Assembly: GCF_001984175.1 (NCBI RefSeq)
Contig: NZ_MTQP01000065.1
Location: 186,001-250,000 of the forward strand
Source: Saccharothrix sp. ALI-22-I
GTDB taxonomy: Bacteria; Actinomycetota; Actinomycetes; Mycobacteriales; Pseudonocardiaceae
Direction: 5' to 3'
DNA length: 64,000 nucleotides
The notes below the pieces were generated by a model. That model was not told where the DNA came from, ran no database searches, and was given only the letters and a program-made list of their open reading frames with translations. Position 1 is the first letter of the stretch; every line of letters begins with the position of its first letter. Shown here piece by piece: positions 23,436 through 30,557 of the stretch. The translations under genes and the position numbers were made by a program.

Positions 23436-23932
23436 GTGGCATCACCCGGCGTGGCCTGGGTGGTGGTGGTCAGCTCGTCCGCCAGCCGCACCGCATCCGC
23501 GTGGTCCAAGCCCTCAATGTGCACGGGTCCGGCCGCCGAAGCGGTGGTCACGGTGACCGTGGACAGGCCGAGCAGCTGCTGCAGCGGTCCGCGCTTGGTG
23601 TCCACGGTCTGGATGCGCGAGACGGGCGCGATGCGCCACTCCTGGTTCAGCCAGCCGGCCAGCGTGTAGACCGCGTCGGGGGTGGCCTCCCAGCGGTGCA
23701 CCCGGTACCGCCAGCGCGGCATCACCAGCGTGTGCGCGGTGCCGAGCACCAGGGTCGCGATCGCGGCCGTGAGCTGCCACGGGGACGAGGCGAAGATCAG
23801 GACGACCAGTTGCGGCACCAGCAGCACCGTCCAGCCGATCAGCGCGTGCAGGGTCCAGAGGGTGATCGACTTGCGGCTCACCTGGTGCCGCGGCGCACGC
23901 AGGCGCAACACATCGCTGCTCACGCCGTCCAC
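23432..23932 (-). CDS. PH-domain (YdbS-like) membrane protein
   Basis: A 166-residue partner of the larger PH-domain gene, starting at GTG 23932 (GTG 23923 is an alternative). Two hydrophobic segments (about 24-48 and 52-68) precede one bacterial PH domain with RYRVHRWEATPDAVYTLAGWL and WRIAPVSRIQTVDTKRGPLQQ. The four-base overlap with the next gene shows translational coupling. Both products likely sit in the same membrane complex. Confidence 0.88.
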   Translation of the reverse strand: MDGVSSDVLRLRAPRHQVSRKSITLWTLHALIGWTVLLVPQLVVLIFASSPWQLTAAIATLVLGTAHTLVMPRWRYRVHRWEATPDAVYTLAGWLNQEWRIAPVSRIQTVDTKRGPLQQLLGLSTVTVTTASAAGPVHIEGLDHADAVRLADELTTTTQATPGDAT

Positions 23933-23984
23933 TGTGCCTCAAGGCCGAGTCCACGTGCGCGCGAACCCGGCCCTGAGAGGCGTG

Positions 23985-24134
23985 TTACTGCGGTGCGGAG
24001 TACGGCGGCATGAACGGTCCGCCCGAGGAGTCGACGTCTGACTCGTCGGCGGTCGCGGGCACGGCGGCGAGCACGGCGAGGCCGGCGCAGATGGCGAGCG
24101 CAGCCAGGATCTTGTGCAGGGTGTGCACAATCAT
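23985..24134 (-). CDS. Small secreted peptide next to a TPR-LuxR regulator
   Basis: A 49-residue frame begins at ATG 24134. GGAG is seven bases upstream, whereas the other ATG at 24140 is only one base from it. The product is a textbook signal peptide: MIVHTLHKILAALAIC, a hydrophobic core, then VPATA as the cleavage context. A mature tail of about 20 residues follows (DESDVDSSGGPFMPPYSAPQ). The short, acidic-then-Pro-rich tail has no Cys. The gene is downstream of, and on the same strand as, the TPR-LuxR regulator, with two tandem 9-mers in the gap. Peptide function is inferred, not shown. Confidence 0.65.
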   Translation of the reverse strand: MIVHTLHKILAALAICAGLAVLAAVPATADESDVDSSGGPFMPPYSAPQ

Positions 24135-24236
24135 CGTCATACTCCGTTCAATCGGCAGCGGCTTGTCGGCAGGGGGGAGCCGGACCAGATCCGCAGTGGA
24201 CGCCCGGAAACGTCCAAGCGGAGCATGGCACATAGG

Positions 24237-24254
24237 GGTCATCACGGTCATCAC
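24237..24254. repeat. Perfect tandem 9-mers upstream of the secreted peptide gene
   Basis: GGTCATCAC occurs twice head to tail (24237-24245, 24246-24254), about 100 bases upstream of the peptide gene's start. It could be a regulator site. A small GC-rich hairpin (24299-24313) lies between it and the LuxR stop. Confidence 0.6.
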
Positions 24255-24357
24255 CCACTTCTGACTCGGCCTGCTAGGCAATACCCCCAACGGGGACACC
24301 CCGATCGTCGGGGACATCCCACCATTGCGGGTAACGAGCCGGAAGTCCGGAAGCGAC

Positions 24358-25695
24358 TCAGTCGAATCCCGGCCGCACCTGTGACTCCTCGTCCAAGTCC
24401 ACCCACCAGACCGCCGCGCCCGCCCGGTCGCGCACCCCGATGGTCCGGTAGATGCGCTGGAGGTGGTTCTGCACGGTCTTCGGCGACAACGCCAGCCCGG
24501 CCGCGATGGTCGCGGTGCTCTCACCTGCCGCGACCCGCCGCAACACCTCGATGCCGCGCTTGGTCAGACCCGCCCGCAACGCCCGCGCGAGGCGCCGGTT
24601 GTCCTGCTCCGCGGTGGCCGAACTGCGCAGCGGATCGGGCCGGGACGACCGCGCGAACCCGTTCTCCCGGCGCAGCCCGAATGTGTGGTCGGCCAACTGG
24701 TCCACCAGTCGCGCGGACAGGTCGTGTTCCCGCATTCGGAGTAGGTCGCGGCCCTCCTGCAACTCCCACAACCGGTACTGCTCCAATTGAGACCGGGCGT
24801 GGTGCAATGCCGAATCCAATTTTCCGGCACGCTCATAGGCCACGCTCAACGCGCCGTGCGCCCGAACCGCGACCTCACGTGCCAGCACACCCATCGCCAA
24901 TTCCGCCGCACGCGTGAGCAACCGCACTTGATCGTCATACCGCTCGCGCGCGCCGCTGATCCGGGCCCGCGCCATCAGCAGTTCGGCCCGCAGCACGGGC
25001 CGGTCCTGCTTGGCCAGCAATTGGTCGGCCCGTTGGCACGAGCGCAGCGCGCGCTCCACCTCGCCGAGGTCCAGCCGCACGTGGGCGAGCAGCAGGTTCA
25101 GCCGGGCCATCCGCACCGGCTGGTCCAGGTGCTTCCACCGGTCCCGGACCTGCGCGCACAACGCCTCCGCGCGCCGCAGCTTGCGCGTGCACGGCTCGCC
25201 GTCCGGGCTGCACCGGCTCGCCGCCGAACGGATCATGCAGTGCTCGTGGTACTGCGTGCGCAGCACGTTGGCCTGCTCGAACAGGATCGAACCGATCAGC
25301 TCGACGTCCTTGGTCAGCTCGGCCAGCCCCATGGCCCGCGCCAACGAGTGCAGCGACCGTTCCCGCGAGTCCAGCCGCAGTTCCACCACGGCCTGCGAGA
25401 AGTTGCACCACGCCTGCAACCCGACGTGCCGGTTGGCCACCGCGATCTGCTGCACCCGGTCGATGGTGTCCAGCGCGCCGGGCAGCAGCCCGCGTTTGCC
25501 CAGCGCCACCGACTGGGCCAGCACGCTGTGCGCCACGCCTTCGGCGTCGTCCAGCCACGAGAACGCGGCCACCGCCTTCTCGGCGAACTCCAACGCGTCA
25601 CCGGGGCGTCCCTCGTCCAGGGCCATCCGCGCCTCGCGCAGGTTGGACACCGCGGCCTCGCGTGGATCAGCCGCTCGCTGGACCGGGATCGTCAT
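24358..25695 (-). CDS. LuxR-family regulator with N-terminal TPR region
   Basis: The 445-residue protein begins at ATG 25695. Residues about 20-330 are all-helical and form a series of TPR-like pairs (DALEFAEKAVAAFSWLDD, then QAWCNFSQAVVELRLDSRERSL and EVERALRSCQRADQLL). The last 65 residues are a LuxR HTH with GLTKRGIEVLRRVAAGESTATIAAGLALSPKTVQNHLQRIY. No ATPase or PAS domain precedes it, unlike MalT types. A Cys cluster (CMIRSAASRCSPDGEPC) at mid-protein is unusual. Its gene is followed by a secreted-peptide gene, suggesting the TPR part may bind a peptide; that is a hypothesis. Confidence 0.9.
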   Translation of the reverse strand: MTIPVQRAADPREAAVSNLREARMALDEGRPGDALEFAEKAVAAFSWLDDAEGVAHSVLAQSVALGKRGLLPGALDTIDRVQQIAVANRHVGLQAWCNFSQAVVELRLDSRERSLHSLARAMGLAELTKDVELIGSILFEQANVLRTQYHEHCMIRSAASRCSPDGEPCTRKLRRAEALCAQVRDRWKHLDQPVRMARLNLLLAHVRLDLGEVERALRSCQRADQLLAKQDRPVLRAELLMARARISGARERYDDQVRLLTRAAELAMGVLAREVAVRAHGALSVAYERAGKLDSALHHARSQLEQYRLWELQEGRDLLRMREHDLSARLVDQLADHTFGLRRENGFARSSRPDPLRSSATAEQDNRRLARALRAGLTKRGIEVLRRVAAGESTATIAAGLALSPKTVQNHLQRIYRTIGVRDRAGAAVWWVDLDEESQVRPGFD

Positions 25696-25801
25696 GGTCA
25701 GGTCGCCCCCGACGGCTGTTGTCTGGTTGTCGGCCCTTGCCAGCTGTTGTCCGGTCGACTCCTGCCGGCTGTCGTCTGATTGTCGGCTCCGCCGACGGTA
25801 C

Positions 25802-27412
25802 TCACCGCAGCTCCCGCTTCAGCACCTTTCCTGTCTCGTTACGCGGCAGTGCGTCGAGGAACACCACCTCGCGCGGCACGGAGAACTTGGCCAGGTTGTC
25901 GCGCACGTGCGCGCGCACGGCGTCCTCGTCCAGCGCACCCGGCTCCTCGCGCACCACGTACGCGGCGAGCCGTTGGCCGAACTGCTCGTCCGGCACGCCG
26001 ACCACGGCCACCTCACGCACCCCGGCCAGGCCCGCGAGGAGGTCCTCGACCTCGCGCGGGTACACGTTCTCGCCGCCGGAGACGATCATCTCGTCGTCCC
26101 GGCCGGCCACGAACAGCAGGCCGTCGGCGTTGCGGTAGCCGACGTCACCGGTGGACATCAGGCCGTTGCGGACCTCTTTGCCGCTGCCGTTGGTGTAGCC
26201 GTCGAACAGCATCTCGTTGGCCACGAAGATGCGGCCGGTGGTGCCGACGGGCACCGCGTCGCCCGCGTCGTCCAGGATCTCCAGCCGGGTGCCGTGCGGC
26301 GGCATACCGGCGGTGTCCGGGTGCCGTCGCAGCTCGTCCGGCCGGGCGATGCTGACCCACGACACCTCGGTGGAGCCGTAGAGGTTGTAGAGCACCGGGC
26401 CGAAGTCCCCCAGGCACCGCCGCGCGACCGGTGCCGGCAACGCCGAGCCGCTGGACGCGATCACCCGCAGCTTCAGCACGTGCGGACGCCCGGTCACGTC
26501 GAGGATGCGTTGCAGCATCACGGGAACGACGAACAACGCGTCACTGCCGTGCCTGCGCGCGTCGGCGAGGGTGAGCGCCGGGTCGAATTTGCGCCGCAGC
26601 ACCAGGGTCGCGCCGAGCACCAGCCCGATCTGGAACGCGGCCAGGCCCCACGTGTGGAACAGCGGCGCGGGCACCGAGAACCGGTCACCGGCCTTCAGCG
26701 GAATCCGGGACAGCAACGCGGCGGCGGGCAGGAGGCTCGTCGGCTCCGGCCGCTTCGCGCCCTTGGGCGCGCCCGTGGTGCCGGAGGTCAGCACGATCAT
26801 CCGGCCGCGCGGCGGGCGTTTGGGCAGCGGTGTGGCGGGGGAGCCCGCGATCAGCTGCTCCAGCGTCCTGCTCTTGGTGACGCCGTGCACCCACGCCATC
26901 ACCCGGCGCACCTTGCGCGGCGCGTTGGTCAGCAGGTCGCGGAACTCGGTGTCGGCGACGACCACGGACACGTCCTGCTCGCGCAGCACGGTCGCGATCT
27001 GGCCCGCGCTCAGACCCGTGTTGAGCAGCACGGTGTCCGCGCCGAGCTTCACGCACGCGGCCACCGTCTCCACGAAACCGCGGTGGTTGCGGCACAGCAC
27101 CGCGACTTTCGAACCCGCCCGCGCGCCGAGGTCGTGCAGACCGTGTGCGAGTCGGGTGGTGCGCTCGTCGACCTGGGCGTAGGTGAGCGTGCCGGCGTCG
27201 TCGATGATCGCGGGCCGGTCGGGGTGCCGGGCCGCGCCGGTCGCGAACCCGAACGCCACTGTGAGGTCCCACCTGAGGTAGGCGTCCAGCACGCCGCGCA
27301 ACCGTCCAGGGCCCATCGGCCGCACGACACCGGCGCGCACCAGCGTCACCAACGCCCGCAGCACGCCCACGATCCTGTTCACCGCGTCGCGCCTGACGAA
27401 GTAAGTGCTCAC
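25802..27412 (-). CDS. Acyl-CoA synthetase (AMP-binding, FadD-like)
   Basis: A 536-residue ANL-superfamily enzyme starting at GTG 27412. Motifs are present in order: the P-loop TSGTTGAPKGA near 205, the YGSTE motif near 335, TGDVGYRNADG near 412 with the aspartate that binds ribose, and the C-terminal lysine context PRNETGKVLKREL, whose Lys near 528 is the adenylation residue. It activates a carboxylic acid to an acyl-CoA via an acyl-adenylate. The N-terminus has hydrophobic character, as in FadD12-like proteins. A 14-bp near-palindrome at 27433 lies just upstream. Confidence 0.92.
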   Translation of the reverse strand: MSTYFVRRDAVNRIVGVLRALVTLVRAGVVRPMGPGRLRGVLDAYLRWDLTVAFGFATGAARHPDRPAIIDDAGTLTYAQVDERTTRLAHGLHDLGARAGSKVAVLCRNHRGFVETVAACVKLGADTVLLNTGLSAGQIATVLREQDVSVVVADTEFRDLLTNAPRKVRRVMAWVHGVTKSRTLEQLIAGSPATPLPKRPPRGRMIVLTSGTTGAPKGAKRPEPTSLLPAAALLSRIPLKAGDRFSVPAPLFHTWGLAAFQIGLVLGATLVLRRKFDPALTLADARRHGSDALFVVPVMLQRILDVTGRPHVLKLRVIASSGSALPAPVARRCLGDFGPVLYNLYGSTEVSWVSIARPDELRRHPDTAGMPPHGTRLEILDDAGDAVPVGTTGRIFVANEMLFDGYTNGSGKEVRNGLMSTGDVGYRNADGLLFVAGRDDEMIVSGGENVYPREVEDLLAGLAGVREVAVVGVPDEQFGQRLAAYVVREEPGALDEDAVRAHVRDNLAKFSVPREVVFLDALPRNETGKVLKRELR

Positions 27413-27432
27413 AGCCTCGATACTGACACTAC

Positions 27433-27446
27433 CTACCCATGAGTAG
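27433..27446. promoter_or_regulatory. Near-perfect palindrome upstream of the acyl-CoA synthetase gene
   Basis: CTACCCATGAGTAG is a 14-base palindrome with one mismatched pair. It lies 21 bases upstream of the acyl-CoA synthetase GTG start, a typical position for a TetR-type repressor of fatty-acid genes. The regulator is not identified. Confidence 0.5.
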
Positions 27447-27462
27447 GAAGAGTGCGGAGTGA

Positions 27463-27666
27463 TCAGTGTTCGGGCGTGCCGGACGCGTTCACCACGGCAT
27501 CGCGCAAAGCCGCGCGCAGGCGACCCACCTCCAAGGGGGTCAGCACGGCGGTCTCACCTGGCGGCACGGTCACGACGACGTGACCCTGGCTGACGAAAAC
27601 GGTCATGTCACGGCGACGTGATGCGATGTCGCGGCAAGAGATCTGCCACTCCTTGCCTGTTCCCAC
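27463..27666 (-). CDS. Small hypothetical protein
   Basis: A 67-residue frame starts at GTG 27666 behind a GGAGG element; an internal ATG after residue 20 would give a shorter form. The C-terminal part (VFVSQGHVVVTVPPGETAVLTPLEVGRLRAALRDAV) looks like a compact beta-alpha fold resembling small actinobacterial proteins of unknown function. It lies upstream of the acyl-CoA synthetase gene on the same strand, with about 50 bases between. Confidence 0.6.
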   Translation of the reverse strand: MGTGKEWQISCRDIASRRRDMTVFVSQGHVVVTVPPGETAVLTPLEVGRLRAALRDAVVNASGTPEH

Positions 27667-27786
27667 GGCCCCCTACCTCCAGCTGTATCGACACGGGGTG
27701 CTCGGACCAATCCGGGCGCTCGCGGGGAAGAGACGCACGCGGACTGGTGCCATGACGGGGAAAATCCCATCGGGCGACCGTGCCGA

Positions 27787-27798
27787 GCTATCGATAGC
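27787..27798. promoter_or_regulatory. 12-bp perfect palindrome before the flavoprotein gene
   Basis: GCTATCGATAGC is a perfect palindrome 44 bases upstream of the ferredoxin-reductase-like gene start. It may be an operator. Chance occurrence is possible. Confidence 0.4.
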
Positions 27799-27841
27799 GT
27801 CGCATGAGGTCATCGATCCAGTCACCTAGAAGGGTGAGAAA

Positions 27842-29047
27842 ATGGCTGAACCGCAACGGATCGTGATAATCGGGTCAGGCCTGGCCGGGGCCGCCGCCGC
27901 GGGTGCGTTGCGGGAACGCGGCTACACCGGTGACGTCGTCGTCTTCGGCCGGGAAGCGCACCAGCCGTACGAGCTGCCCGCGCTGTCCAAGGAGTTGCTG
28001 CTCGGTGACATCGACGAGCCGCACCGCGTGCACGAGCCCGATTTCTACGAAACCCAGCGGGTCGAGCTGCGGCTGAAGATCGAGATCACCCGGATCGACG
28101 TCGGCGAACGGGTTGTCGTCGACTCGACCGGAGCGGCGCATTCGTACGATCGGCTGATCCTGGCGACCGGCTCCACGCCGCGCCGGTTGCCCGTCCCGGG
28201 TGGAGAGCTCCCACGTCTGCGCACGTTGCGGACCGTCGAGGACTCGCTGGCGTTGCGCGCGGAGCTGACCGACGGCGCTTCGGTGCTGGTCGTGGGCGCG
28301 GGGTGGATCGGCTGCGAGGTGGCCGCCGCGGCCCGGCGGCACGGCGCGTCGGTGACCGTGGTCGACCCGATCGACCTGCCGCTGCGCCGCGTGCTCGGGC
28401 CGCGGATGGGGGAGGTGTTCCGCGACCTGCACGCCTCGCACGACGTGACGTGGCGGCTCGGCGTCGGGGTGGACGGCTTCACCGAGAGCGGCGTCCGGCT
28501 CGCCGACGGCACCGAGCTGACCGGTGACGTCGTGGTCGTCGCCGTGGGTGCCGCACCGAACACCGGTCTCGCCCAGGACGCCGGGCTGGCCATGGCCGAG
28601 GGCGGTGTCGCCGTGGACGCGGCGCTGCGCACGTCCGCGCCGGACGTCTTCGCCGTCGGTGACATCGCCGCGCACCAGCACCCCCGCTACGGGCAGCGGG
28701 TCCGGGTCGAGCACTGGGCGAACGCCAAGGACCAGGGCGCGCACGTCGCCGGTACCGTGCTCGGGCTGAACGAGCCCTACCAAACCGCGCCGTACTTCTA
28801 CACCGACCAGTACGACCTGGGCATGGAGTACCGGGGGCTGGCCGACGCGGAGCGCGACGAACTGGTGGTGCGCGGTGACGTCGCCGCTCGCGAGTTCACC
28901 GCGTTCTGGCTGCGTGACGGGCGGCTGCGAGCAGCGATGAACGTCAACCAGTGGGACGACGGCACCGCGTTGCAGGCATTGGTCGACGCCCAAGCAGCCG
29001 TCTCCCCTGACCAACTGCGCAACTTGGACCTCGCCAATCTGGCCTAG
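27842..29047 (+). CDS. FAD-dependent oxidoreductase (ferredoxin/rhodocoxin reductase-like)
   Basis: A 401-residue flavoprotein starting at ATG behind AGAAGGGTGAG. It has the FAD-binding motif IIGSGLAGAAAAGAL at residues 8-22, an ATGSTPRRL loop near 107, the NAD(P)H-binding VVGAGWIGCEVA near 151, and GDIAAHQHPRYGQRVRVEHW near 277. The layout is that of ferredoxin and rhodocoxin reductases that pass electrons from NAD(P)H to ferredoxins of P450 systems. No ferredoxin or P450 gene is near, so its partner is unknown. Confidence 0.92.
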   Translation: MAEPQRIVIIGSGLAGAAAAGALRERGYTGDVVVFGREAHQPYELPALSKELLLGDIDEPHRVHEPDFYETQRVELRLKIEITRIDVGERVVVDSTGAAHSYDRLILATGSTPRRLPVPGGELPRLRTLRTVEDSLALRAELTDGASVLVVGAGWIGCEVAAAARRHGASVTVVDPIDLPLRRVLGPRMGEVFRDLHASHDVTWRLGVGVDGFTESGVRLADGTELTGDVVVVAVGAAPNTGLAQDAGLAMAEGGVAVDAALRTSAPDVFAVGDIAAHQHPRYGQRVRVEHWANAKDQGAHVAGTVLGLNEPYQTAPYFYTDQYDLGMEYRGLADAERDELVVRGDVAAREFTAFWLRDGRLRAAMNVNQWDDGTALQALVDAQAAVSPDQLRNLDLANLA

Positions 29048-29092
29048 CTGGCCGTCACCCGACAGCACCACCGGTGCGAGGTCACGAACGAT

Positions 29093-29138
29093 CGACTTCC
29101 AGGCGACCGAGCCGCCGTCTGCGGAGCAGCGGCAATCA
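29093..29138. repeat. Dispersed GC-rich intergenic repeat, family B copy 2
   Basis: This 46-base copy lies between the flavoprotein stop and the TPR gene start. It is the closest match to the copy at 57969-58015, differing by one inserted G in that copy. Both begin CGACTTCCAGGCGACC and end CAGCGGCAATCA. Confidence 0.75.
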
Positions 29139-29174
29139 GCACTGTCACACTGGTCGGGGGGTCGGGGAGGTGCG

Positions 29175-30167
29175 ATGTCGGAGTCGATCGCTGCGGTCGT
29201 GGTGCGGGCGGCCGAGTTGACTGCTCGCGGATTGCCGCGCAAGGCGATCGACCTGCTCCAGCCTGTTCTCGTGGCCAATCCGCTCCACGGCGAGGCGTGG
29301 TGCCGACTGGCTGCCGCGTACCTGGACGTCGGTGAACCCGATCCGGCACTGGACGCGGCGAAGCGCGCGCTGGTCCTCAACGGTGACCACGCGTGGGCGC
29401 AGCGGCTGACCGCGTTGGCGTTGAGTGAACTCGGACGGCACACCGAAGCGGTGGTGGCGGCGCGGGAGTGCGTGCGCCGCAAGCCCGACGACTGGCGGTG
29501 CCAGGTGGTGCTCGCCGAGGTGTTGGCGGCCAGTCCGCAGGGTTCGCGGGAGGCCGTGGAGGTCGCACGGAAGGCGGCTCACCTCGCGCCGACCGAAGCT
29601 CGCGCGTTCCAGGTGCTCGGTGACGCCGCGTTGCGGGTGCGGGACTGGGGCACGGCCGAACGCGCCTACCGCACCGCGTTGCGCCTCGATCCCGGTGACG
29701 ACGACGTGCGCGCGAACCTCGCCACCGTGCGGCGCAAGCGCGGTGGCGCACCCATGCCGCCGCCGTCCGGCGAGGCGCTGCACGCCGCGCACGTGCTGGT
29801 GTGGCCCGCGCTGTCACGGCTCGCCGCGTTGCTGGTCGCGGGCGGGTTGCTCCTGATGCTGGCCGGTATGCCGAAGCCGACGCCGCTGCTCGGCTGGTTC
29901 TCCGGCCTGCTGGTCGTCGGCTGTCTCGCGGTCGTGGGGCAGTTGCTGCTGCGGGCCAGGGGCGGGGTGCGGCGGGCGTTGTTCCGACTGCCCCGGCATC
30001 GGCCGAAGGTGGCCGTGGTGGTCGCGATGTTCGGGGTGTCCGCGATCGTGCTGGTCGCGTGGACGGTGGCGCTTTTCCTTGGTGCGACGACGATGCAGCC
30101 GCTCGTGATCGCCTGGATGTGCGCGCTGGTCGGCGGAGCCGTCGTCGTTCTCGGTGGCGGTCGCTAA
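29175..30167 (+). CDS. TPR-repeat membrane protein
   Basis: A 330-residue protein with four or more TPR units over residues 1-190 (EAWCRLAAAYLDVGEPDPAL, then ALSELGRHTEAVVAARECVRRKP and AFQVLGDAALRVRDWGTAERAYRTALRLDPG). Four hydrophobic segments follow at about 212-230, 238-256, 276-300 and 306-326. The TPR region probably faces the cytoplasm and recruits partners. It is the first of a co-directional run ending in the fused SecDF and a CPA2 antiporter, so an envelope role is plausible but unproven. Confidence 0.85.
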   Translation: MSESIAAVVVRAAELTARGLPRKAIDLLQPVLVANPLHGEAWCRLAAAYLDVGEPDPALDAAKRALVLNGDHAWAQRLTALALSELGRHTEAVVAARECVRRKPDDWRCQVVLAEVLAASPQGSREAVEVARKAAHLAPTEARAFQVLGDAALRVRDWGTAERAYRTALRLDPGDDDVRANLATVRRKRGGAPMPPPSGEALHAAHVLVWPALSRLAALLVAGGLLLMLAGMPKPTPLLGWFSGLLVVGCLAVVGQLLLRARGGVRRALFRLPRHRPKVAVVVAMFGVSAIVLVAWTVALFLGATTMQPLVIAWMCALVGGAVVVLGGGR

Positions 30168-30191
30168 CCTGGACGTCGGGAAGGGGGACCG

Positions 30192-30521
30192 ATGACCCGG
30201 CGTGCGCTGCTCGCGATCTTGGCGTTGATCGCGGGTTTCGTCGTGTCCGGACCCGGCCCGACCACGCCTTCCGACGTCGTCGCCATCTCGGCGACCGTGG
30301 ACGGCACCCACCTCCCCGGCACGACCACTCGCGGCACCAACGCCGTGCACCCGGTGCAGGTCCACCTGGGCCAACCGCTGGACGGCGTCCAGCCCGCCGT
30401 GCACGTCACGCCCACGCGGCCGGTGCGGGTGGACGTGGTCGACCCGACCCACCGCACCCCCGAGCGCAACGGCCAGACGCCGCTCGGCGAACGCGCACCG
30501 CCCCCGACCTCCGGTAGCTGA
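30192..30521 (+). CDS. Small secreted protein
   Basis: A 109-residue frame with a short basic N-terminus and a hydrophobic stretch (ALLAILALIAGFVVSG) consistent with a signal peptide or anchor. The mature part is rich in Pro, Thr and Val with no Cys. A ribosome-binding site GGGAAGGGG lies upstream of the ATG. It sits 24 bases after the TPR gene and 36 before secDF, so it belongs to the same transcription unit. No family is recognised. Confidence 0.7.
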   Translation: MTRRALLAILALIAGFVVSGPGPTTPSDVVAISATVDGTHLPGTTTRGTNAVHPVQVHLGQPLDGVQPAVHVTPTRPVRVDVVDPTHRTPERNGQTPLGERAPPPTSGS

Positions 30522-30557
30522 ACCCACCCGTTCACCTCACCCGGAGGTCCCTTCACC

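Noticed and set aside
25010..27442. 810-codon plus-strand open frame
   Set aside because: It covers the LuxR and acyl-CoA synthetase genes in antisense and reads as Arg/Gln/His-rich shadow sequence without motifs.
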